DNA of 64,000 nucleotides, from contig OY294072.1 of assembly GCA_958510875.1 (NCBI GenBank), positions 3,038,001-3,102,000 on the forward strand, given 5' to 3'. The notes below the pieces were generated by a model. The model did not search any database. It had not been told where the DNA came from and saw only the letters and a list, made by a program, of their open reading frames with translations. Within the stretch, counting starts at the first letter, position 1; every line of letters starts with the position of its first letter. Source of the DNA: Endomychus coccineus (Eukaryota > Arthropoda > Insecta > Coleoptera > Endomychidae). Positions 1 to 8,074 of the stretch are shown piece by piece. The position numbers and the translations under genes are program-made.

Positions 1-360
1 GACTATACCAGGATCTCGAACTGTTTCGATGTCCCTACCACTCTCAATGTACGAGCAAGAGTCGAAAAGGAAGGCTCCATAATTCGGCAACAATATAACA
101 TTACCTCCACCCTTCACTTCAATTTTCCCCTTGATCGCCAATAGAGTATCCTTCATGGAAAAAAACGCGTCCACTTGATTCATTCCAAACTTCACGATGT
201 CGCTGTTATTGAAGGCTTTAACGAACGGTGTAATCGATCTATACTCGGCTTTTCGAATCGACTCGTCGAATTTCGGTTGCTGGTATAAATCGAAAATTGG
301 AGAGATAACATTGTTATCTCCATTATCATCTACACCACCGAACTTTCGCTTATTAGACAT
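1..360 (-). CDS. Major capsid protein, N-terminal part (element A)
   Basis: The frame starts with ATG at 358-360 on the minus strand and stays open to the window edge, about 120 codons. It aligns with the first part of the 400-residue capsid candidates of elements B and C. The shared core is NYGAFLFDSCSY here against NFGAFLFEYISY in B, followed by VRDPGIV in all three. The family is the Polinton double jelly-roll major capsid protein, which builds the icosahedral shell. The rest lies outside the window, so integrity cannot be judged. Identity rests on synteny with penton, protease and ATPase and on the paralogues, not on a fold I can see directly. Confidence 0.78.
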   Translation of the reverse strand, partial: MSNKRKFGGVDDNGDNNVISPIFDLYQQPKFDESIRKAEYRSITPFVKAFNNSDIVKFGMNQVDAFFSMKDTLLAIKGKIEVKGGGNVILLPNYGAFLFDSCSYIESGRDIETVRDPGIV

Positions 361-502
361 TTTTATTTAAGGCGAAGCCCTAAAGATTGTAGAACTAATC
401 GGTTGGCTTTGGTGAGTGGTAGTAGCTCTCGCACTTTGAACGTTTTGTTGAAGACCGATGAATATGAAGCGTGCGAGGTTCTTTTAGACCCATATTCTGT
501 TC

Positions 503-1201
503 TCAGACTTCTTGTAAATGTAGATGTAGAACACTTTCTCCACCACGGAAATTCATCGGATTCGAATGCTGATCTAGAGCGAGTACGGTGATGTTGGTAA
601 TTTCAGCGATATCTGACACTGGAAAATATAGAGGATTCCTCGGACGTTCCACAATTCTATAGCCGGGATCGTCAGTGATGGGAAAGTCGTAGATCGTATG
701 CGCAGGTCTATCTCGGTAGAAGGCTCCTACGGTAATGTTTGATTCGAACCGGATGTTGCTTACCTTTATAATGTTGACAGGCAAATCGGACATGTGCACC
801 ACGCCCTTTTCCAAGACTTTACGTGAAAACCACAATATTTTACCCAAGCTATCTTCCTCAACAAACGAAATGTCATGGTTCTGATGAAATATCTAAAACT
901 TTAATGTATTGTTATTGGGCTTCAGCGAGAAGACATCTTCTTTTACGTTCAATCTTTTCCGAATTAATTCTTCACTGTCGGATATTTCATAGTTGCCAGA
1001 AGCTATTTCGATTGTTTTCAACGTCTTTCCATCGCCCCCCAAATAGTAAAATTTTTCGTTCTCGATATTCGGTATAGAGTTATAAGAAGTAAATCCCAAC
1101 AAAGCCAAACAGTATCGCTTATCAGGCTTCAACTCTATCGAATTCTGCGGTGTGAACGAGAATATATGGTTGGTGCTTGTTAGCGTGAATAACTGCGACA
1201 T
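503..1201 (-). pseudogene. Penton-like minor capsid protein, one nonsense codon (element A)
   Basis: Start ATG at 1199-1201 (MSQLFTLT). The frame matches the intact 247-residue proteins of B and C (MSQTFTIT): SIELKPDKRYCLALLGFTSY corresponds to the PIELDPHSYYSIALVGLHTY block, then NSIPNIE. A TAG at 893-895 interrupts the frame after NNNTLKF; the same frame continues past it to 503 with NIIKVSNIRFESN and NFRGGE, matching the paralogues. It is a single in-frame stop without a frameshift. In Polintons the protein next to the major capsid gene is the single jelly-roll penton at the five-fold vertices. That assignment is by family and position. Confidence 0.75.
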
Positions 1202-1230
1202 GATACTGATAAGAATTCATTGCGACATTT

Positions 1231-1701
1231 CTATTCATATTTTAACATTAATAGATGGAATAAGTATGATTTTATAAAGTTTGGGTCGTCTCTGCACACT
1301 TCATCAATCAACACCTGCTTCTCATGCTGCGTTATTCCCTCGGTCTCCATGACCTTGGGAATCTGTTCAGATAAACATTGGGAACATAGTTTTCGTGGAG
1401 GTGGTAGACAATCACAATCTTCATCGATATGTTCCGTACACCGCATATGACGGTAAAGGGATTTGAACATATATTTCAGAACCTCATTTTGATTGAGAGA
1501 CACCAAATCCAAATGTTTTAGAATGTATTCCATCGGCAGAAATAACAAGTCTCTTTTGGTCAGCTCGCTTGAAGGTTTTTCCATTGCTTTCATTAGATTA
1601 TCATATACATATCGGATGATTGATGACATTCCAGCTCTCGGAACATCAACAGAAAGTTGTTGCATAATCTTTGCGATAAATTTATCGTAGGGCTCCGACA
1701 T
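1231..1701 (-). CDS. Unknown 156-aa protein with cysteine-rich cluster (element A)
   Basis: An intact frame of 156 codons starting MSEPYDKFIAKIMQQL, placed between protease and penton genes in the late block. It has a mostly helical, charged N-terminal half, then a cysteine/histidine cluster (HMRCTEHIDEDCDC followed by LCSQC) that could bind zinc. There is no signal peptide or membrane segment. The equivalent interval in element C (52690-52742) holds no such gene, so it is specific to A among the three elements. I do not recognise the family. Its minus-strand position among virion genes suggests a late or structural role, which is inference. Confidence 0.6.
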   Translation of the reverse strand: MSEPYDKFIAKIMQQLSVDVPRAGMSSIIRYVYDNLMKAMEKPSSELTKRDLLFLPMEYILKHLDLVSLNQNEVLKYMFKSLYRHMRCTEHIDEDCDCLPPPRKLCSQCLSEQIPKVMETEGITQHEKQVLIDEVCRDDPNFIKSYLFHLLMLKYE

Positions 1702-1720
1702 GACTGCACACGTCAGATGT

Positions 1721-2065
1721 TTACGTAGAACTGAGAAATTTCAAACATAAATGTCCACAAATCACCTGATCATACTTTTGATAGATGTCGTTATTATAGA
1801 AAATTCTAACCACACCACCACCCAGATATCGAACTAGTTCCTTTGGGGGTTTTAAATTTCCAAAAGAGTCAAAGTATTCCACTTGATTATTTATTTTTCT
1901 AAAGGCCACCCAATGAGTACCGTTGTTTTTGACCAAATCCAAATTCATAATGGCGCATTCTTGCCTCCAGGGGCGTCTCTTAGGTAAATTGTCCCGCATA
2001 AAGACACCTCGAAAATGTGGTATTTTCATTTTCTTCGCGGAACGCATCAAATCCACGTCGTACAA
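1721..2065 (-). CDS. Adenain-like cysteine protease (element A)
   Basis: A maturation protease of the adenovirus/Ulp1-like type, which cleaves capsid precursors in the particle. Visible residues: PHFRGVFMRD near the N terminus, GTHWVAF with the catalytic His, EYFDSFG with the acidic residue, then a Gln-containing stretch and ICGHLCLKF with the nucleophilic Cys. The length (about 115-130 aa) is short but holds all active-site blocks. Conserved residues upstream (LPNRRLYDVDL) precede the first in-frame ATG (2039-2041 region), and the frame is open further upstream, overlapping the pX frame in -1 register. The true start is therefore uncertain. The gene appears unbroken. Confidence 0.78.
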   Translation of the reverse strand: MYDVDLMRSAKKMKIPHFRGVFMRDNLPKRRPWRQECAIMNLDLVKNNGTHWVAFRKINNQVEYFDSFGNLKPPKELVRYLGGGVVRIFYNNDIYQKYDQVICGHLCLKFLSST

Positions 2066-2867
2066 CCGTCTATTGGGTAGCTCTGTTGGAAGTTCTTTTG
2101 TTGTTTCTTCAAAAACAGTCCAAATCCTCCTTCCGCATTCTTCCGCAAGTATAATCCTTTACCTAATGACTCCATAGCTGCATGATGACGCTGATCCTCT
2201 TCAAGTTTCTTTTTGGCGTTTTCAGCGTTAACTACTGTATTGGCTATGGCACTTGCAACACCCGCCACAGACCCTAAGGCCCCCAACGCCCCCAAAATAG
2301 GTAGTAATAATGGAGGAATCCTCCAGATTTCGGTAGGGGTACTATGCGTGGTACTTTAACACGCTTCTTACCTCCGACTCGCTTAATCGCTATTCGTACA
2401 GCTTTCAATGCATTCATAGCAGACTTTCGCAACGATGCAGACGGTTCCATAGACTTTGAAATATGTCCAACGATATCTTTCCGAAAGCAACATCCTCCAC
2501 GACGACGACCACCAGCACGTTCCCTAAGAATCATTCCTAGTTTACGTTTAACTTTCATTCCTCCGGTAACCAATAGACTAGCTAGTCTTTCACCAGCCTT
2601 AGCGTCCTTAGATTTAACACGTTGCCAAGCTGTGTCCTCTAATATTTTATCGGCCTTATGGTGGTCTTCTAGAGATTTGTGCTGAGAATAAGCTATGTCG
2701 TACTCGTGACAGGCCGAATATAACTGATTAACACCTCTATCACCACGCGCAAGTCGCTTCTCTAGCTTAGTACCTGGTCCACAGAATTGATATGATGGAA
2801 TATGTACTTCGAACGGGAGACTGTTTATGAGCGAATTCAACAAACCTTCACCCTGATAGATCAACAT
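2047..2867 (-). pseudogene. PLA2 / pX-like minor capsid protein, frameshifted (element A)
   Basis: Start ATG at 2865-2867. Residues 20-80 form a parvovirus-VP1-type phospholipase A2 domain: calcium-loop motif YQFCGPGTKLE, then SACHEYDIAY and a KADKIL helix. A very basic linker (RERAGGRRRGGCCFRK) follows, then VPRIVPLPKSGGFL and a Gly/Ala-rich hydrophobic segment, then GKGLYLRK and GGFGLFLKK repeats. A single-base loss near 2311-2314 splits the frame: residues after GGFL continue in the 2047-2295 frame. The catalytic His of the HD pair is Tyr here (residue 56), and the preceding Asp (50) is also Tyr. Such proteins breach membranes during virion entry; this copy looks catalytically dead. Confidence 0.75.
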
Positions 2868-2939
2868 TGATACTGAGTTAGCGATCTTCGAACGTTTCTA
2901 TTTATATATACAAACATCTGAATTAAACTATCTCACAAT
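2868..2939. promoter_or_regulatory. Divergent promoter between PLA2/pX and ATPase genes
   Basis: Only 72 bp separate the two divergently oriented start codons. It contains TTTATATATA (2901-2910), which reads as TATATATAAA on the other strand, so a single symmetric TATA element could serve both genes. The shortness implies very short 5' leaders. Confidence 0.5.
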
Positions 2940-3643
2940 ATGAAGACCGTTCAACAAGAGCAGACACTGCCCATCGAGAACTTAGACATAGGGCAGACGA
3001 ATACTAATCGTGTAGGCAAACATGGTAAATTGTTACCAGACTCTTTTCGCGCGATAATTTGTGGACCTAGTGGGTGTGGTAAAACGAACGTGATGTTATC
3101 GCTATTATTCATTCCGAATGGGGCAAAGTTCAAAAACGTCTATGTATACTCAAAGTCGTTGTATCAGCCCAAGTATCAACTGTTGCGGGAAGTTTTAGAT
3201 CGTGTTAAAGGTGTTGGATATTTTCCCTATAAAGACAACAAGGAAATAATAAGTCCAAACGAGGCTAGAGCTAATTCCATATTTCTTTTTGATGACATTG
3301 CGTGCGAAGGCCAACAAAAAATTCGTGAATACTATTCCATGTGTAGACATAAGAATATCGATGCGGCATATCTGTGCCAAACGTACTCGAAAATTCCGAA
3401 ACAATTGATCCGTGACAATTGTAATTTGATCGTTCTTTTTAAGCAGGTCGAGATCAATTTGAAGCATGTATTTGATGAGCACGTATCACCAGACGTCGAT
3501 TTCAATCAGTTCAAGAAGATGTGCGCCATGTGCTGGACGGATAATTTTGGAACTTTGGTTCTTGGTTTGCTAAGGATTTCAATCTGAACGATGGCAGATA
3601 CCGCAAAGGTTTCGATGTATATATAAAAAACGTGATTTGTTAA
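2940..3643 (+). pseudogene. A32-like DNA-packaging ATPase, C-terminal frameshift (element A)
   Basis: A P-loop ATPase of the FtsK/HerA-A32 type that drives genome packaging. It has Walker A GPSGCGKT about residues 42-49, Walker B SIFLFDDI about residue 115-122, and further family motifs RDNCNLIVLFKQ and LKHVFDEHVS. The paralogue in C is intact at 238 residues. Here the frame changes near 3560 after DNFGTLV: the continuation (DGRYRKGFDVYIK) that matches the tail of B and C lies in another frame and ends at the TAA 3641-3643. The raw frame terminates at 3587. The start ATG is 30 bp beyond a TATA-like box. Confidence 0.85.
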
Positions 3644-4555
3644 ATTCAGTTCGAATACAAGAAGGATGCTGAACAGTTAGCACGTAAGCGAAAAATCTTC
3701 GAATTGAGTAAGTCTATAAGAAAGAAATATCTAGCCTTGAAACTAGGTAAATCTGAAGAAGACGAATCAATAGAACAATTGTTCAAACCTATCGCCACAC
3801 CATTGAAAGCGATCGTTAAAAAAATTAAACGTCCTGCTGCTGCTGCGCAGTCGATGGAAAAAGAAATAAAATTAGAGCCTAAAGATGATGTTGATGAAGA
3901 AGAAGAAGATGAGGGGGAGGTGGAAGAGGATGACGACGCGTTCGATGATGCTATGACTGAGATTGAACCTTCACTTACAAATTGTCCGCCACAAGTGCGT
4001 TAATACGTTCAAGAACATTGGGAAAACAACAAGAAAATCGATAAAGTATATGCACCTGTTTATGATGCGAGCTCTACCGGTTGGATTCTCGGTTTTAAAA
4101 AGATAATATTCGGTGAGAATATCGAAACCGTAGGATATAGCGCAAAGGGAACACCTGGATTGTACGAGCTCATATTCTACAAAACACCCAGGAAATTCAC
4201 GAATAAAGATCGAGCAGCATACAAAGAAATTTTGAGGTTAACAAATGCACATAAAAATATTAACGGTCGTTTGAAGGGTACCAATGCGCCAGAGTACATG
4301 TCCATAATTAAACCTATGTTTCGATCAACCTCGTTGTCGTCATCGTCAGAGACGACTTCGACAGTAGCAAGCGGTAGCGGTTTACATTTGACATACAACA
4401 AGAAGCCTATGGAATACATTTTTTGGGATGATCCAAACGAGCTGGTTGACCGACAAAAACTACTGATGGCATCGCAACAAGCTGGAAATACTTCGCACGA
4501 TAATGAAATTGTCGCTATAATAAATGAACTAAGAGAGGCAGACATCATATATTAG
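3644..4555 (+). pseudogene. DUF8207-like Polinton protein, one nonsense codon (element A)
   Basis: Homologue of the genes at 38872-39927 (B) and 48619-49680 (C). N-terminal SIRKKYLALKLGK matches VRKKYMAVKLGK. A strongly acidic linker (EEEEDEGEVEEDDD) follows. A TAA at 4001-4003 interrupts the frame; the same frame continues with KGTPGLYELIFYK and ends with FWDDPNELVDRQKLLMASQQ and NELREADIIY, characteristic of a family of unknown function (I believe DUF8207) common in insect Mavericks. There is no in-frame ATG between the upstream stop (3641-3643) and the conserved start of homology, so the start codon may also be lost. Function is unknown; the position between ATPase and fiber is conserved in all three elements. 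Confidence 0.68.
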
Positions 4556-4588
4556 TATTGATTACTTCCACCTCACAGCATTTATAAA

Positions 4589-5413
4589 ATGAGTCTTGAT
4601 AAGTTCGGTAGGCGATCTGCGTTGTCGGGCGATAGCATCATCGATGTTTTCAAACGCAAATCGATGTTTATGAACATTTTAAGGCACACGCCCGAAGGGG
4701 ATGTGGATATGGAAAATTTGAAGATTTGCAATGTGAAAATACCTATATCCGCTAATGATGTTACGAACAAAGTATATGTAGATAACGCCATCACTAAAGT
4801 GGATACGAATATAAACGAAGAATTGAAGATTCTCCGTACCGAAATACAGTCATACAAAAATCAAAGTTATGTTCACTCTGCAGCCATAGAACAGAGTATA
4901 CAGGATGAGAATTGAAAAATCACCGACCCACTGATTGATTCTACAACACAAAATAGAATTAAAATTGAAAAACTTGTAGATGGTATGATAGCATCGTCCA
5001 AAGCTACTGAAGCGAATGAGCTGAATCTTGAAAAATTATTGAAGAAAATACGTGAAGATTATAAAACACTCATCAGTAACGATCAAGAAAACACTTCAAA
5101 ATATGCCAACCTATTCGAAAGTATACAGGCCATCAATAGTAAACTGATAACTATAGAATTAGACTATAAAACGCGCAGTACTAATGATCAGGCCTTGATC
5201 GCACGTATACAGACCATCGAAAGCAATCTATCACAAATAGAACAAGCGATTATTATCACCAGTTTGGAGACGGCTGCGGAGACGATAACAAAAAAAGCAG
5301 AAGGTGAAGCCTCACCACATCATCATCATCCCTATAAAAGAGCTCCTACCACCTCCCCACCACCACAGAAGTTATTAGCTCCGTCAACGCAGATCGATCC
5401 AAAAAAATTATGA
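4589..5413 (+). pseudogene. Fiber-like coiled-coil protein, one nonsense codon (element A)
   Basis: Starts MSLDKFGRRSAL and carries the signature MENLKICNVKIP plus DVTNKVYVDNAI, very like the hinge at the head of phage tail-fiber shafts (NV-P-D-ANK-YVD). A long heptad-rich alpha-helical stretch follows, then a His/Pro-rich tail (ASPHHHHPYK, TSPPPQK). TGA at 4913-4915 breaks the frame; the same frame resumes and ends at 5413. The intact homologues in B and C are 217 residues. The inferred role is a trimeric, host-contacting virion fiber, based on motif resemblance only. The stop overlaps the integrase start (ATGA at 5410-5413). Confidence 0.62.
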
Positions 5414-6336
5414 AGGGTAAAGCGCAGGTGGTTGATGAGCTTCATAAGCCTGTTAGAAAGAATTTTAAACGTCGCAGAACAATCATAAAAGGGTTGGATG
5501 ACTTGTGGCAAATGGATCTTGCTGAAATGGGTAATTATGCGCGCGAAAATCGAGAGTTTAAATACATTTTGGTGGTGATCGATTGCTTCTCGAAATTTCT
5601 ATGGACACGCCCGCTGAAAACGAAATCGGCCGAAGAGGTTCGGAAAGCAGTCAATTCTATATTACTAGAAGGACCCACACCACATCGTACGCCTAGAAAC
5701 CTACAAAGCGATCAAGGTAAAGAATTCTTCAACAGGCACTTTGACGAGCTAATGAAAAAACATAGAATCAACCATTATAATACGTATTCTGTGAAGAAAG
5801 CCGATATTGATGAACGCGTCATTCGAACGTTAAAAGAAGCGATCTACAAGCGATACAGTCTGAGCGGGAAATACAAATGGGTGGATACACTTCAAGAAGT
5901 CACCGAAAAATATAATCAACGTAAACATAGAACTATAAAAATGGCTCCGTTCAAGGTTACGAAACAGAATGAAAATCGCATATTGAAGCAATCTTACTCA
6001 CACATTAAGTTGGCCCTAACTCTCTAATACCACGTGGGGGATATTGTGCGGATAAGTGAAGCTAAACATATTTTTGAGAAGGGATTTAAGCTCAATTGGA
6101 GTGTGGAATTATTTAAAATCATCAAAGTTAAAATTACCAACCCGATCACATATCTACTAGAAGATATGACCAACGCACCAATCAGCGGTTGTTTCTACGA
6201 GGAAGAATTGCAGAAAACCAAACAGCCAGACGTTTATTTGATTGAGAAGGTGCTCCGAAAAAAGGGTAACAAAATGTATGTAAAATGGTACGGTATGAAA
6301 GAGAAAAGTTGGATTGAAAATTCTGAAGTTGTATAA
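5410..6336 (+). pseudogene. Retrovirus-type (rve) integrase with chromodomain, one nonsense codon (element A)
   Basis: The DDE transposase that inserts Polintons. Catalytic residues visible: Asp in LWQMDLAEMG (about residue 37), Asp in LQSDQGKEFF (about 100), Glu in DERVIRTLKEA (about 136). After the core a TAA at 6025-6027 replaces the codon that is Lys in C (ALPHKYNVGD). The same frame continues with GDIVRISEAKHIFEKGF, the SH3-like DNA-binding part, and a C-terminal chromodomain (VYLIEKVLRKKGN, YVKWYGMKEKSWIE). The triad is intact; a translation product would lack the C-terminal targeting domain unless the stop is read through. Confidence 0.88.
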
Positions 6337-6427
6337 TGTGCTACTGCGCATGTTTTCCTGATAAAATATTTGACTGGTGCTTCAAGCAAGTGGTGGAAGT
6401 CAAATAATCGAACCAGTCTGCGTGAAA

Positions 6428-7036
6428 ATGTCTTCGCAATTATACAACAGTTTTGCTCATAATGTACTTACCACCGTGTACGATGCAAAACAATTTAAAA
6501 GTGTATGTTCGCCAAATTTGATGGAAAACATCGAAGAATTACAATTATCCTCGAAAAATTGGATAATCGTAGAAGAATTTGTAACGTTCATTATTGGAGC
6601 TGTGAAAGAATGCGCGTGTGTAGATATTTTCTATTTCGGAGGAGATTTCAACCCATCCGAAAACGTCTGGAAGATAATTGATATGAATGTTGAAGGTTAC
6701 TTTATATACGAAAATAGATGGAAGAATTTCATATTACACCAAGTTCCCGGTATAATCCCGAAACCAGAATCGTATATACTTGATTGTTACAGAGTGCTAC
6801 AGAGTGAAATTGATGTTGATTTTTATCGAGTCGCCCTTCTGCCTTACCGAAGTGAAATAATGGATCTACGAGGGATTCGTAGAGGACCTCCTAATAAAAC
6901 TTTCTTCTTCGACTCGTACATACTCGGTGGGGAACGCAACCAACACCACAAATTTTCTCCTCCCCCCACACTTCAAGTTCTATGCCTCGATGTTCTCACC
7001 CTAACTTCCAATCAAATCAAAGAAATATGCTGCTAA
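6428..7036 (+). CDS. Unknown 202-aa protein (element A)
   Basis: ATG at 6428 (MSSQLYNSFAHNVL) is chosen because the longer frame from 6377 lacks an ATG. The frame is open for about 202 codons and ends in a double stop (TAATGA). The composition is ordinary for a globular protein with many aromatic residues (VDIFYFGGDF, VEGYFIYENRWKNF), and a Cys pair (ECAC). There is no signal peptide or transmembrane segment. It follows the integrase on the same strand. No counterpart is seen in B or C, whose sequence after the integrase is different. I do not recognise it. The next frame (7049-7810) is in the same register, so the two might once have been one gene. Confidence 0.5.
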   Translation: MSSQLYNSFAHNVLTTVYDAKQFKSVCSPNLMENIEELQLSSKNWIIVEEFVTFIIGAVKECACVDIFYFGGDFNPSENVWKIIDMNVEGYFIYENRWKNFILHQVPGIIPKPESYILDCYRVLQSEIDVDFYRVALLPYRSEIMDLRGIRRGPPNKTFFFDSYILGGERNQHHKFSPPPTLQVLCLDVLTLTSNQIKEICC

Positions 7037-7048
7037 TGAGCTGCGCAT

Positions 7049-7810
7049 GTGCGAGGTGTGAATATTTGGCTTGAGGGTCAGGTTCTAGTGAATCGAACAA
7101 TTCAGAACAGTTTTAATAAGATGTTGTCCCAGGATAGTGTTGGTGAAGATAGTAGCAGCAGCAGTTGTTTCGAGTTGGATCGGCTTTTAGAAGAGTTTGA
7201 GATGAAGGCAAAAGACGAGCCATTCCTATTGATGAATACAACGTACCCGTTGGTGGGGGCAAGTTATGAAATCAAATGTGGATTGAGTCCTGTGCGAACC
7301 TTCTGACCTACAATCTCACTCATTCAACTTACCCAAAATTGTAAAGTCAGCTTTAGCCTGCTGGAATGGATCGATTTCATCGATATTCTACGAGTGAAAA
7401 TCACCGAATTCTTCACAAGTCTACAATCAGATTTCGATGGGGCCCCCATATTATCCGATGAATACTGTCAAATAGTTCAACTTGTGTACTTCAATAATGT
7501 TAAATTACTTCGAGTTACAAAGCACAATATCCATGTGTGGTTGTGTGAGGAAGATGTTCGAGAAATAATTCGAATCAACGATGAAGTGCTATCACATCGA
7601 ATGTCTTTTCTGGAACATTTTGGATTTTCCACATACTATCAGAATGTTATTGATATGATTAAAAGTACGAGAGACCAGCATCAGCAGCCCGATGAAATGG
7701 CTCTCTTGTATTGTTTTATCGGTATTTCGCCCGACTGTTTATTGACCAATACACTTAGAGAAATGTTATTTTTCTATAAAAATAAAGTTATGTATGATTT
7801 TGAACAATAA
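7049..7810 (+). pseudogene. Unknown protein, interrupted frame (element A)
   Basis: Two frames in the same register (7049-7306 and 7394-7810) separated by a TGA at 7304-7306. The intervening codons (SLLEWIDFIDILRVK) look coding, so this is probably one gene with a nonsense codon. The beginning lacks an ATG; the first conserved-looking part is NIWLEGQVLVN. There is a serine run, an acidic helix (ELDRLLEEFEMKAK) and a C-terminal part rich in aromatic residues ending LREMLFFYKNKVMYDFEQ. AATAAA overlaps the stop. I do not recognise it. It may be an early or regulatory gene because it sits outside the conserved virion block. Confidence 0.42.
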
Positions 7811-8074
7811 AAGTTGATGCTATTATTTTTGGTTTATTAAAACACCCAACTTCCTCATAAAATATTTAATAGGATGAAGAAAAATACATACAGCCAATTA
7901 TATACATCTAAATCAATCAAAAATGTGTATAATTATACTTACTTACAAAATATCTTAACCCCACTAATTTAAAACAAAAATACATATATAATTTACACAA
8001 CTACTACTACTACTACTACTACCCAAATTTACAAAATATCTTGAAAAATTAAAAAAACATCAAAAATCTCAATT
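7811..8074. other. Convergent intergenic region with polyA signals and (TAC)n
   Basis: An AT-rich spacer between the ends of a plus-strand gene and of PolB on the minus strand. AATAAA overlaps the upstream stop codon. A short TAC trinucleotide run lies near 7999-8024. No further coding signal is seen. Confidence 0.5.

Noticed and set aside
823..1690. Plus-strand frames of 65-84 codons opposite penton and 156-aa genes
   Set aside because: Antisense shadows of the minus-strand genes, no homology between copies at protein level.
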